From the NCBI GenBank assembly GCA_021779835.1, contig JAJXZX010000023.1, forward strand, positions 1-48,455: 48,455 nt of DNA, given 5' to 3'. Source of the DNA: Pseudomonadota bacterium. GTDB taxonomy: Bacteria; Pseudomonadota; Alphaproteobacteria; Rhodobacterales; Rhodobacteraceae. The position numbers and the translations under genes are program-made. Below are positions 1 through 8,041 of the stretch, in pieces. The notes beneath the pieces were generated by a model. It made no database searches, was not told where the DNA came from, and worked only from the letters and a program-made list of their open reading frames with translations. Within the stretch, counting starts at the first letter, position 1. The number at the start of each line of letters is the position of its first letter.

Positions 1-55
1 CGGCCTGACGCAGGATCGCAAGGATCTGCGGCTCTGTGTATCTGCTTGTCTTCAT
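1..55 (-). CDS. IS3-family transposase OrfA, N-terminal end only (cut by window edge)
   Basis: Read on the minus strand, an ATG at 53-55 opens MKTSRYTEPQILAILRQA, the usual start of the small helix-turn-helix protein OrfA of IS3-type elements. A GAGGAG ribosome site lies just upstream. The rest of the element lies outside the window. The element end should lie near position 100, directly against the stop codon of pcm. Family assignment rests on about 18 residues, but this N-terminus is characteristic. Confidence 0.7.
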   Translation of the reverse strand, partial: MKTSRYTEPQILAILRQA

Positions 56-105
56 TCAGAATCTCCTCGTGCATCTTGCCGAGAAAATTCTACTTATGCA
101 GCCCC

Positions 106-834
106 TTACTTTCGGGGGGGATTACCGATGACTGCTGGCGGCGCGGGCAGGATGTGCGCTGCTCCGATGTCGGGTTCAGGCGGCTCGCCTTCCCATCCCT
201 GATTGCCGATCAGCGGAACAAAACGCAAATCGGCCAGATCCTCCTCGGCGAACTGGCCCTTTTCAAGCCGCGTCACGCGCACAAGCTCCTGAGCGCGTGG
301 ATCGCTGCCGACCGGCACGACCATGCGCCCGCCGGGTTTGAGTTGGTTTTTCAATGTCTCAGGCACGAATGGCGCGCCCCCGGAGACCAGAATGGCGTCG
401 AACGGGGCCTCGTCGATCCAACCCTTGGTGCCGTCATCGTGGCGGATATGGACATTCCGGCAGCTGATGTCGATCAGCGTCGTCGCGGCAATCTCTGCCC
501 ACTGGCCAATGTGTTCGATCGCATAGACCTGCCCCGCGATCCCCGCCAGAACAGCAGCGACGTACCCCGGGCCCGCACCGATCTCCAACACCTTTTCGCC
601 GCCCTTCAGCCCGAGTGCTTCGATCATGTACGCCACGACATAGGGTTGCGTCAGCGTCAGCCCTTCCGCGATCGGGATCGGACGGTCTTCATAGGCTTGG
701 CCACGCAGGAACTCCGGCAGGAAGGCGTGGCGCGGGACTACACGCATGACCGACAGCACCGCCTCGTTGCGCACACCCCGCGCAAAGATCTGCTGGCTGA
801 CCATATCCCATCGCAGCTTTGCGTAGTCTTCCAT
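106..834 (-). CDS. pcm: Protein-L-isoaspartate O-methyltransferase
   Basis: Repairs age-damaged proteins in the cytoplasm by methylating L-isoaspartyl residues with S-adenosylmethionine. The SAM-binding motif VLEIGAGPG is at residues 82-90 and follows the family segment GLTLTQPYVVAYM at 58-70. The later blocks FDAILVSGGAP and LKPGGRMVVPVG are also present. The ATG at 834 follows a GGGAAG ribosome site. The 242-aa product is a little longer than most bacterial Pcm (about 205-220 aa). Its last residues (PPRK) and stop abut the IS3-type end, so the native C-terminus may have been replaced. It stands alone on the minus strand, divergent from the phosphoribosyltransferase gene. Confidence 0.93.
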   Translation of the reverse strand: MEDYAKLRWDMVSQQIFARGVRNEAVLSVMRVVPRHAFLPEFLRGQAYEDRPIPIAEGLTLTQPYVVAYMIEALGLKGGEKVLEIGAGPGYVAAVLAGIAGQVYAIEHIGQWAEIAATTLIDISCRNVHIRHDDGTKGWIDEAPFDAILVSGGAPFVPETLKNQLKPGGRMVVPVGSDPRAQELVRVTRLEKGQFAEEDLADLRFVPLIGNQGWEGEPPEPDIGAAHILPAPPAVIGNPPRK

Positions 835-976
835 GCCCAGCTTCCCTGAGACGACCGGACCACCTTAGCCATTCTAGGGCCGGATTGGCGTTGATGGCGG
901 TCAATGCGGCCAACCCAGCCTGTGGGATCATAGAAACGCGGAGGGATTTGGTTACCCAATCGGGAGGGCGTCGCTG

Positions 977-1624
977 ATGTTTGCCGATCGGACCGAAGCG
1001 GGGCGCCTATTGGCCCAACGCCTGCTTTCAATGCAAAACCAACATCCTGTCGTTTTGGCCCTGCCGCGTGGTGGCCTGCCTGTCGCAGTCGAGATTGCCA
1101 AGACGCTCAAGGCGCCGCTTGACATTATTTTGGTGCGAAAGATTGGCGTCCCTTGGCATCGCGAGCTTGCGGTCGGAGCAATAGCCGGGCCCGACGGGCA
1201 AGACATTGTCATCAACCACACCGTCGCGGCGGTGGCGGGTCTGTCGGACAATGACGTGGAACGCCTTGCCGAGCCGGAACGGGAGGAATTGCGACGTCGG
1301 CAAAGCCTTTATCTGGGAGGGCGCGCGCATGTATCGCTGGTGGGCAAGCCCGTTATCCTCGTTGACGACGGCATTGCCACGGGCGCGACGGCAAAGGCCG
1401 CGTTGCAGGCCATCAGACGGGCAAATCCAAAGCGCATCATACTTGCGGTTCCGGTGGCTTCAACCGATGCGCTGGAGGAACTGCAACCCTTTGCGGATAA
1501 GATCATCTGCCTTGAGGTCCCCGCAGTCTTCTACGCAGTAGGGGCGCATTACCGCGCGTTTCCCCAACTCGAAGACTCGGAAGTCATCGACATACTCGCC
1601 GCCCATCCGCCGGCAACCAATTAG
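977..1624 (+). CDS. Phosphoribosyltransferase family protein
   Basis: A type I phosphoribosyltransferase of the stand-alone kind often found with stress genes. The PRPP-binding loop VILVDDGIATGAT is at about residues 126-138: two acidic residues followed by the glycine- and threonine-rich turn. N-terminal LALPRGGLPVA and the adjacent DIILVRKIGVP are also typical of this group. At 215 aa it is full length. The ATG at 977 follows GGGAGG with good spacing. The real substrate base is not known for this group and cannot be read from the sequence. The next gene is hsp20, which suggests a general-stress setting. Confidence 0.88.
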   Translation: MFADRTEAGRLLAQRLLSMQNQHPVVLALPRGGLPVAVEIAKTLKAPLDIILVRKIGVPWHRELAVGAIAGPDGQDIVINHTVAAVAGLSDNDVERLAEPEREELRRRQSLYLGGRAHVSLVGKPVILVDDGIATGATAKAALQAIRRANPKRIILAVPVASTDALEELQPFADKIICLEVPAVFYAVGAHYRAFPQLEDSEVIDILAAHPPATN

Positions 1625-1643
1625 GGCGCGGGTCTAAGCAACA

Positions 1644-1662
1644 GGCGCCCCGCTCAGGCGCC
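1644..1662 (+). terminator. Hairpin after the phosphoribosyltransferase gene; rest of the gap has no gene
   Basis: GGCGCC (1644-1649) pairs with GGCGCC (1657-1662) around a 7-nt loop, 20 bases after the stop codon. No T-run follows, so it may be an RNA-stabilising stem rather than a true terminator. In the rest of the 317-base gap up to hsp20 I see no coding frame and no clear heat-shock RNA thermometer. Confidence 0.35.
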
Positions 1663-1941
1663 GTATTGGCCAGTGCCCGCTCGACCATGCAAAGGGGCCA
1701 TTCGCTGCGAGTAAGCGGCGGGATTGCGCCTGCTGACGGGCCTTCAGTACCACGTCAGAACCACGTGTTGACGCCCATCAATGCGGCAATGGAGCGCCAA
1801 GGGTAGCGTCGGATCGTTGGGCAGACCGGGGCCGCTTCGCTGAGGTTTACTCGGTGCTGCCGGGCATATTTTCGAAGGGTTCAAGCAGACCAAAACCGCC
1901 TGTGGTGCGTCTGTAGTCTGTCAATCGCTTGGAGAACTATC

Positions 1942-2478
1942 ATGGGTCAGAAGAAGACAAACATCGAAGTAAAGCGTGAGAAGCCCGCGGCCACGCCTGC
2001 CGCTGGCATGCGGTCTAATCCCGTCGCTGCGCTGCGCAACGAGATCGACCGCCTGTTCGAAGACTTCGCCGGGCCCGATCTCTGGCGTCCGTTGCAGCGC
2101 CAGATGGGCTGGGTGGACCCGTTGCGGACATGGAGCGCGCTGGCCGTATCGCCGTCGATGGACCTTGTGGAGCGGGACGGCGAATACGAAGTGCAGGCCG
2201 AACTGCCGGGGCTGTCCAACGAGGATATCGAGGTCAAGCTCAGCGATGACGTGCTGACGATCCGCGGCGAGAAATCGGCGGAACACAAGGAAGACAACGA
2301 GAACTTTCATCTGCAAGAGCGCAGCTACGGCTCGTTCCAACGCAGCATCGGTCTGCCGAAGGGCATCGACGCCAACAAGATTGAGGCGAAGTTTGAAAAG
2401 GGTGTGCTGACCGTTCGCCTGCCAAAGTCAGCCGAGGCGAAGGCCAAGGAACGCACGATCACGGTCAAAGCGGCGTGA
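1942..2478 (+). CDS. Hsp20 family small heat-shock protein
   Basis: An ATP-independent cytoplasmic chaperone that holds unfolding proteins. The alpha-crystallin domain spans roughly residues 65-165. It includes MDLVERDGEYEVQAELPGL, the DVLTIRGEKS strand, and the closing FEKGVLTVRLPK segment, followed by the A-x-x-K-x-R-T-I-x-V tail. The N-terminal arm has the usual NEIDRLFEDF helix seen in proteobacterial Hsp20 proteins. The ATG at 1942 follows GGAG at the right distance. At 178 aa it is of normal length. Confidence 0.95.
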   Translation: MGQKKTNIEVKREKPAATPAAGMRSNPVAALRNEIDRLFEDFAGPDLWRPLQRQMGWVDPLRTWSALAVSPSMDLVERDGEYEVQAELPGLSNEDIEVKLSDDVLTIRGEKSAEHKEDNENFHLQERSYGSFQRSIGLPKGIDANKIEAKFEKGVLTVRLPKSAEAKAKERTITVKAA

Positions 2479-2495
2479 CGTGCCACTTGCTGGTT

Positions 2496-2517
2496 GGCCC
2501 CGCCTGAAACCGGGGCC
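2496..2517 (+). terminator. GC hairpin after hsp20
   Basis: GGCCCCG (2496-2502) pairs perfectly with CGGGGCC (2511-2517), starting 17 bases after the hsp20 stop. There is no T-tract, so termination is uncertain. It may limit read-through or protect the mRNA 3' end. Confidence 0.4.
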
Positions 2518-2567
2518 GGCCACATCTGTAACAGTCGCCGAGGCGAGCGTGCGTGAAGGCAGAAACG

Positions 2568-2888
2568 ATGCAAGACAGCAAGCTGAAACAGAACGTTCTT
2601 GATGCCCTACGCGTTGCGCCAAATCTGAATGCCGAGGGCATCAGCCTGACGGTCAGCAATGGTTTTGTAACCCTTTCGGGTCATGTTCCAAGCCTGATTG
2701 CGCGCATGGCCGCCGAGCGGCTACCCGAGCAACACCGGGTTGCCGACACCGAAATATCGCGCCGCATCGCCAGTTTGCTTGACTGGAGCATCACCGTCCC
2801 CAAAGGGGCGGTGAGTGTTGCGGTGGTCGAACCTCGCACTCGCGGAACTCGGGTGAATACGGCTTTGATGTCTTCTTCTGTTCCATAA
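2568..2888 (+). pseudogene. Truncated BON-domain protein
   Basis: BON domains are short lipid- or periplasm-associated modules, usually found as two or three repeats in stress proteins. The first repeat starts normally (LKQNVLDALRVAPNLNAEGI, then VTLSGHVPS at about residues 34-42). After AAER the text jumps to LPEQHRVADTEISRRIASLL, which belongs to the start of the next repeat. About 20 residues of the linker and the end of repeat one are therefore missing in frame. After KGAVSVAVV the second repeat changes to unrelated sequence and ends. I chose the ATG at 2568 over the GTG at 2553. Probably non-functional, although the frame is still open. Confidence 0.6.
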
Positions 2889-3329
2889 CTGGCAATTCTC
2901 CGAGAGATTTGCCTTGTGGCAAGGCCGGGGCGGTTCAAACTTCACTAGCGGTCCCGATCCTGCTTGTCGTCCCGGGCGCGCGCGGTCCTCATTGGGCGCT
3001 TCCTTCAGCTTGTCGAATGCGGCAAACGGATCGCGCTCCTGCCCGCGCTCAACTCGCACCCGATCGAGCGCCGCAAACGGATCATCGCGCTCGCTTCGGC
3101 CCCCCGCCGAAGGTTGGACGCACCCCGCCCGCGTCCAACCTTCCGCCAATCGCGGCGCAGCTCCCCACGCTCTGCATTCTGCCAGTCGATCAACGCCTGC
3201 CGCCGTATGGCGATCTGCACAGCCGCCCGCTCGACCTGCCCGGCTCGCCGCTCCTTCAACGCACCATTCGGCTTGGGGTTGGAAACGGGCTCCGGATTCG
3301 CTAGAAAACGACTGATTTTGCGAGGCACC
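2889..3329. other. Gene-poor stretch with decayed coding-like sequence on the minus strand
   Basis: No convincing intact gene. On the minus strand, charged segments such as RQALIDWQNAERGELRRDW (about 3150-3220) and, in another frame, DPFAALDRVRVERGQERD and DPFAAFDKLKEA (about 3000-3090) read like the helical tail of a mobilisation or relaxase-type protein broken by a frameshift. This is only an impression from composition. The region also holds the long inverted repeat at 3109-3143. Confidence 0.3.
3109..3143. repeat. 13-bp perfect inverted repeat
   Basis: GAAGGTTGGACGC (3109-3121) is followed by a 9-base spacer and its exact reverse complement GCGTCCAACCTTC (3131-3143). No T-run follows on either strand. 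It lies in the gene-poor stretch and splits the two minus-strand coding-like segments. Confidence 0.75.
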
Positions 3330-3476
3330 ATGACAACCTACCCCGATATTGCCATTGACGACGTCCCCGTCACCACGATTGAACAGCGCGCGCAGATGGC
3401 GAGCCCGAACCGCAACATCGCGCTGGTGCTGGTCGGCGCGGTCTTAGCGCTGCTGGTGGTCTATGGCGGCGCCTGA
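3330..3476 (+). CDS. Small single-span membrane protein upstream of SCO1
   Basis: A 48-aa product, MTTYPDIAIDDVPV..., with a polar N-terminal half and one hydrophobic segment at about residues 30-45 (IALVLVGAVLALLVVY). The ATG at 3330 follows CGAGG. Its 3' end overlaps the SCO1 start by 14 bases, which argues that both are translated from one mRNA. From its size, topology and neighbours it could be a small subunit or assembly partner of a haem-copper oxidase, but I recognise no family. Confidence 0.55.
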   Translation: MTTYPDIAIDDVPVTTIEQRAQMASPNRNIALVLVGAVLALLVVYGGA

Positions 3477-4095
3477 GCCGCAAGGCTTGACGCGCCGTGG
3501 GCTGGCGCGCCTGCTCGGTGGCGCAGCGGTGCAGACGCTTCTGGTGGCCTGCAAGACCGGCGCCCCGTGGAATTCGGTCGATGTGAACGGCACCCTGCCG
3601 GATCTCTCATTCACCCTGACGCGGGCCGAGGATGGCCGCCCGGTGACCGAGGCGGATTACCGCGGCAAGATCGTCATGCTGTTCTTCGGCTATACCAACT
3701 GCCCCGATGTCTGCCCGTTGACGATGGGCAACCTGATGCAGATTCTTCACAAACTGGGTGACAAGGGGAGCGACATCGTCGTGCTGTTCGTCACCGTCGA
3801 TCCGGTGCGCGACACAGCGCCGGTGCTGGCGGCCTATGGCGCGGCGCTCGATCCACGTGTGCAGACTCTGCGCGGCACCGACAACCAGCTTGCGGTGCTG
3901 GCGCGGCGCTACCGGGTGACCTACAAGGTGCTGCCCGCCGAAGGCAGCCGCCCCTACACCGTGCTGCACGGACCCTCGGTCTATGTCTTCGACCGGACTG
4001 GCGCGGCGCGCATCATGATCCCTAAGTTCTACGACAACACCGCCGACATCCCCGGCGTGACCACTGACATGCTGCGGTTGGTAGCGGAAGGCTAG
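3463..4095 (+). CDS. SCO1/SenC/PrrC family copper chaperone
   Basis: A thioredoxin-fold protein that delivers copper to the CuA site of cytochrome c oxidase on the periplasmic side of the membrane. The copper ligands are visible: C80 and C84 in NCPDVCP, and H169 in VLHGPSVYVFD. A twin-arginine-like start (TRRGLARLLGG) leads to a lipobox-like LLVAC ending at C30, so it may be a membrane-anchored lipoprotein. At 210 aa it is of normal length. It overlaps the small membrane protein upstream, and its stop codon overlaps that of the convergent ctaG by 3 bases. Confidence 0.92.
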   Translation: MAAPEPQGLTRRGLARLLGGAAVQTLLVACKTGAPWNSVDVNGTLPDLSFTLTRAEDGRPVTEADYRGKIVMLFFGYTNCPDVCPLTMGNLMQILHKLGDKGSDIVVLFVTVDPVRDTAPVLAAYGAALDPRVQTLRGTDNQLAVLARRYRVTYKVLPAEGSRPYTVLHGPSVYVFDRTGAARIMIPKFYDNTADIPGVTTDMLRLVAEG

Positions 4096-5051
4096 GCGCC
4101 CGCCTGTGCGGCGCGCCTGCGCTCTCGTGCCGCGGCCTTAGCCTCGTCGGCTTTGTGCATGTTGACCAAAACCAGCAGTACGCCCACCACGCTCATCATC
4201 GAGGGCGGTATCCAGATGATGATACCGCCGAGCTGCTGGTCAGTAATCGCGCTGATCGAGGCGAAATAGCGCCCGCAATACGTGTAATACGGGAACAGAT
4301 CGCGGTTAGAGAAGGTGATCAGCGCGCCCAGCACCATCTCGGGGAACATCACTCCGAAGGCCAGTGCCACCCGAGTGCCATAGCTGACGCCCGCCTCAGA
4401 TTTCGGCCGCGTATCAAGCACCATCGCCCAGAACAGGATGCCATCGACGGCCATCGTCCAGTTCATGATCTCATAGAGCGGGCGGTTCAACATGGTGGTG
4501 AAATGCACCGGCGGATAAAGCCAGAAGTATAGCAGCCCGGAAAAGGCAATTGTGGCGGGCAGCGGATGCTGGATCACCGCCATCACGCGCTGCATAACGC
4601 GCATCCGCGACAGCTGGGTCAGCCAGACCGGCCCGCCGCGCAAGATCACCGGCCCCGCCATGCTCATTCCGATCAGCACCGGCCCGGTGTGGTGCAGTAT
4701 CATGTGCTGGATGCGGTGCATGAAAAACATCCGCTGCGCAGGGTATTCGAACCTAGTCTGCACCACGGCATAGATCAACCCGAGCCCGGTCAGAAACGAC
4801 AGCTGCCGCCACAGCGCGGGCCGTTCGGATGGGGTACTGCGGGCAAGGCCGCGCAAGAACCAGAAGGCCGCGAACGTGCAGGACAGATAGATCGGCGCCG
4901 AGAAATCATAGGGCCCGATCAGCGGCATGTCGGCGGGATACCAGCCGGACACGACGTAAAGCACCCCCCCCAATGCAAGGATTGCACCCTGCACCAGCAG
5001 ATCGGCAGGCAACGTGCGCGCCTGTGCGGTAGAAGGGTTCGCCGCGCTCAT
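4092..5051 (-). CDS. Cytochrome c oxidase assembly factor of the CtaG (caa3) type
   Basis: A multi-span inner-membrane protein needed to insert copper into some cytochrome oxidases. About seven to eight hydrophobic segments are visible, with conserved histidines in MFFMHRIQHMILHHTGP and a second block in LYFWLYPPVHF. I chose the inner methionine (MSAANPST, 5051) because the preceding 14 residues are rich in proline and arginine and unlike a membrane-protein start. It is convergent with SCO1, with which it shares a function. No oxidase subunit gene is in the window, so the target enzyme must be encoded elsewhere. Confidence 0.85.
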   Translation of the reverse strand: MSAANPSTAQARTLPADLLVQGAILALGGVLYVVSGWYPADMPLIGPYDFSAPIYLSCTFAAFWFLRGLARSTPSERPALWRQLSFLTGLGLIYAVVQTRFEYPAQRMFFMHRIQHMILHHTGPVLIGMSMAGPVILRGGPVWLTQLSRMRVMQRVMAVIQHPLPATIAFSGLLYFWLYPPVHFTTMLNRPLYEIMNWTMAVDGILFWAMVLDTRPKSEAGVSYGTRVALAFGVMFPEMVLGALITFSNRDLFPYYTYCGRYFASISAITDQQLGGIIIWIPPSMMSVVGVLLVLVNMHKADEAKAAARERRRAAQAGA

Positions 5052-5299
5052 CCGGCTCGGCGACCGCGGTACGGGGATGCCAGCGTCATGCACTCCAGCC
5101 TTTCAAACCGCCCTGACCGGGGCAAAACCGGCCGATCCTTCGGCAAAACGTGACACTCCATTCACGCCTTCTGCGGAAACTAATCCCTTCCACCTGTCCT
5201 ACCCGATGGCTTCATGACAGACAGTACGACAAAGGCGCGCGATCTGTTTTACGCCGCATCGGGCAGACGTGCAACGGCCTTTGACGGCGAGCGACGGCA

Positions 5300-5785
5300 G
5301 GCTTTTCGGCACATGTCTCCCGCGGCCAGCACACGGTCGTGGCCGCCGCAATCGGGCAGGCGTTCGAGCAGCCCGACCGTAAACATGCCGGCGAAACCTG
5401 GCAGCGCGTGGCTGATCAGCTCCGCCCGCGTTGGCCCAAGCTCGCCGACCTGATGGATGCCAGCGAACATGATGTGCTGGCCTATATGGCATTCCCGCGC
5501 CAGCATCGAACCAAGCTGCACAGCACGAACCCGCCTCTCGGCGAATGCTCGCATTCGCCTGCCGGCCAATGGATCGAGCGTCTGAACAAGGAAGTGAAAC
5601 GCCGCGCCGACGTCGTCGGCATCTTCCCCAACGAGGCATCAATCATGCGTCTGATCCGCGCAGTGCTGTTCGAGCAGAATGACGAATGGCAGACCTCAAG
5701 CCGATACATGATGGTCGAGGCCTTCGCCCAGATCGACAAGGAGGAGATCGACCCCTTTCTCAGCATAACCACGAAAGCCGCCTGA
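5300..5785 (+). pseudogene. IS256-family (mutator type) transposase, decayed C-terminal third
   Basis: The frame from about 5315 reads the C-terminal part of an IS256 transposase: VVAAAIGQAFEQPD, then ADQLRPRWPKLADLMD, KLHSTNP, IERLNKEVKRRADVVGIFPN, and EQNDEWQTSSRYM. The conserved STNP-ERLN motif is split by about 13 extra residues encoded by a palindrome-bearing insertion (5531-5570). The N-terminal two thirds are missing, and upstream of about 5310 the match shifts frame. Not active. Confidence 0.85.
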
Positions 5786-5885
5786 TCATGACCTCAGGCC
5801 ATCTGGGAATTTACACCACCTTGACGGACGCTACCCTACCGCATCGGTTCAGTTTGGCCGCCCAGGTCATGCGGCAAAATCCAAA

Positions 5886-7148
5886 CTACGACAAAATAGG
5901 GATCCTCAACTCGACGGTCAAACCGTCAGGATTGCCGCAACGGGCAAGGATTTTTCCGCCATGGGCCTCTGCAGCGCGTCGCGCAATTGCCAGACCCAAG
6001 CCAGCACGGCCCACTGTCGAGGCCACGCCCCGTTCATTACTTCCTTTGAAAAATGGCGCAAATATCCGCTCTAGCTCGTTCGCAGGCACGCCAGGGCCAT
6101 GATCGCAAATTGACACGAGCAACTCCGGCCCGGGGATAATCCGGGTATGAACCACAACCACGGTATTGTCCGCAGAATGACGGATGGCATTTCGTACGAT
6201 GTTCTCCAGCGCCCTGTAGAGAAGCTCGCCGTTAACCTTCGCCACGACTGAATCTTCTCCCTCGCACACGCATGTCACACCCCGGCGCTGACCCTCGAAA
6301 TTGGCGTCAAGAGCAATGGCCTGAATAAGATCGACGATGTCGAGACGCTGCATCTCAAGTTCGGATACGTCATATACCTCTAGTCGCGCCAGCATCAGAA
6401 TCTCTGCAACCAGCCCGTCTAGCTTGCGGATCTCCAGTTCGACCCGCGGTAACATGTCGGAGAGCCGAGACGGGTTCTGCCTCAGCACGCCGGCAGTTGC
6501 CTGAAGTCGCGCTAACGGCGAGCGCAGCTCGTGGCTTACATCGTGAAACAGACGTCTGACGGTATCGCGCAGTTCCTGCAAGCGGTCACCCATCCCGTCG
6601 AATGCGCGACCAAGATCGGACAGTTCGTCACCGCGCCGCCCAATAGTGGTCCCGATCCGGTATTCGAAATCCCCGCCTGCGAAAGCGTTCAGGCCTTCCC
6701 GCAGAATTTCAAGGGGTTTTTGAAAGTACCTCGCCAGTAAGAAGGCTGCGAGCAAGCCCATGATCAGGGCCCCCGCAGCGGGGAAAAGCAATGGCGTTAT
6801 CCTAACCAGCCAACTTATTGCCTGATGCTGGACCGAAATTCTTGTGCAGCCACCTTCAAGTGGCACGTCCCTCTCGTCAGAGGGGGGCGATGGCGAGCAA
6901 ACGGCGACTGGCGAGGTGCTAATTTGAACCGGGGGGGACATGCCAGCAGCGAGATGTTTGATCGCCTGCAAGCTCTCCGGGCCGCCGGTCGCCAACGCCT
7001 GCTGGGCAAGATCCAGCACATTCGAGTTCCGGTTTTCCATCAAGACGTCTTTTGGTGGCACGACCCCCAGCAGCAGGCTAAGGCCAAGTCCACCGAATAA
7101 GCAGAGTGCCATCGAAAGAAATATCACTACGAAGAAACGCCGAAACAT
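5886..7148 (-). CDS. CpxA-like sensor histidine kinase
   Basis: Inner-membrane sensor of 420 aa. A first membrane span is at residues 8-30. A periplasmic sensor region of about 85 residues carries two cysteines (C84, C101). A second span is at about 116-140 and is followed by a HAMP linker. The dimerisation/phosphoacceptor helix has FHDVSHELRSPLARL, with H206 as the phosphorylated histidine. The ATPase domain shows ENIVRNAIRHS, CDHGPGVP and GLGLAIARR. It lies 3 bases after its response regulator on the same strand, so the pair is one operon. Divergence from an RND efflux operon suggests it controls envelope stress or efflux, as CpxA does. Confidence 0.92.
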   Translation of the reverse strand: MFRRFFVVIFLSMALCLFGGLGLSLLLGVVPPKDVLMENRNSNVLDLAQQALATGGPESLQAIKHLAAGMSPPVQISTSPVAVCSPSPPSDERDVPLEGGCTRISVQHQAISWLVRITPLLFPAAGALIMGLLAAFLLARYFQKPLEILREGLNAFAGGDFEYRIGTTIGRRGDELSDLGRAFDGMGDRLQELRDTVRRLFHDVSHELRSPLARLQATAGVLRQNPSRLSDMLPRVELEIRKLDGLVAEILMLARLEVYDVSELEMQRLDIVDLIQAIALDANFEGQRRGVTCVCEGEDSVVAKVNGELLYRALENIVRNAIRHSADNTVVVVHTRIIPGPELLVSICDHGPGVPANELERIFAPFFKGSNERGVASTVGRAGLGLAIARRAAEAHGGKILARCGNPDGLTVELRIPILS

Positions 7149-7151
7149 AGA

Positions 7152-7841
7152 CTAACCTTCCGTCGAAAGTTGATACCCAGATCCACGCTGGTTACGGATC
7201 CAGCTTTGCCCGTTTGGACATGGGCCCAACTTTTGCCGGATCGATGAGATATGGACGTCGATGCTCCGGTCATAGGCGGTCAACTGCCGTCCCAATGCCT
7301 GTACCGAGAGATCCTCTTTGGTGACCAGCGTGCCAACATGCCGGGCCAGTACCTCTAGCAGATTGAATTCAGTGCCAGTCAAATCAAGGTCGTTCCCCTG
7401 CCAGATGGCACGTCGTGAGCCTGGATGAAGCGTAAGCTGGCCCGCCTGAATTTCCGCGGCGGCCTCGGACCGCTCGGCCGTCGATGTGCGACGCAGAATG
7501 GCGCGCAGGCGAGCGACCAGTTCACCGGACGAACTCGGTTTCGACACATAGTCATCCGCCCCGAGATTCAGGCCAGAGATGCGATCGACATCGTCGCCTC
7601 GTGCGGTCAGCATAAGGACGGGCACCTTGCATTCCCTTCGGATGCGCTGCAGCACCTCGACACCGTTCATGCGCGGCATCATCACATCAAGCACGACGAT
7701 GTCATAAGCGCCCGAGACCGCCTGTTTCACGCCCTCCCGGCCATCGGCGAAGGCCCGCACCTCGAAGCCTTCCTCGGTCAGGTATTCCGCCAGGAGCCCC
7801 GTCAGTTCAACATCATCGTCAATCAGAAGTACGCGTGTCAT
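7152..7841 (-). CDS. OmpR/CpxR-family response regulator
   Basis: DNA-binding partner of the adjacent kinase. The receiver domain has the acidic pocket IDDD (residues 7-10), phosphoacceptor D52 in VVLDVMMPRMNG, and K101 in DDYVSKP. The C-terminal winged helix covers roughly residues 130-229 (LDLTGTEFNLLEVLARH, DRSIDVHISSIRQKLG, RNQRGSGYQL). At 229 aa it is close to CpxR in size. It is the first gene of the minus-strand pair and faces the efflux operon across a 200-base shared promoter region that holds GTAAA repeats. Confidence 0.94.
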   Translation of the reverse strand: MTRVLLIDDDVELTGLLAEYLTEEGFEVRAFADGREGVKQAVSGAYDIVVLDVMMPRMNGVEVLQRIRRECKVPVLMLTARGDDVDRISGLNLGADDYVSKPSSSGELVARLRAILRRTSTAERSEAAAEIQAGQLTLHPGSRRAIWQGNDLDLTGTEFNLLEVLARHVGTLVTKEDLSVQALGRQLTAYDRSIDVHISSIRQKLGPCPNGQSWIRNQRGSGYQLSTEG

Positions 7842-7914
7842 CAGCGCCTCCGTGCCGTGCCGACAGTTTCATTGGTAGCCCATTACGACCCAAATGGCTT
7901 AGGACGGTAAGCCT

Positions 7915-7940
7915 TTTACGCTTCTTTACCTTCCCTTTAC
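7915..7940 (-). promoter_or_regulatory. Candidate CpxR-type box: three GTAAA repeats
   Basis: On the minus strand GTAAA occurs at 7936-7940, 7925-7929 and 7915-7919. The last two are separated by exactly 5 bases (GTAAA-GAAGC-GTAAA), the classical CpxR layout; the first two are 6 bases apart. The site sits in the divergent region between the CpxR-like regulator gene and the RND operon, so it could control both. Binding is inferred, not shown. Confidence 0.6.
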
Positions 7941-8041
7941 CCAAATTCACGTTCCAGCGGCTACTTCTCGACCAAGAGACTGGCCTGGATAAGCGATACG
8001 CCAGAACTTCCCTTGAATCATGCCGAAGCCAAAGGATTGAT

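Noticed and set aside
46..849. 267-aa plus-strand frame opposite pcm
   Set aside because: It is the shadow of pcm: no ribosome site and arginine/histidine-rich composition with no family motif.
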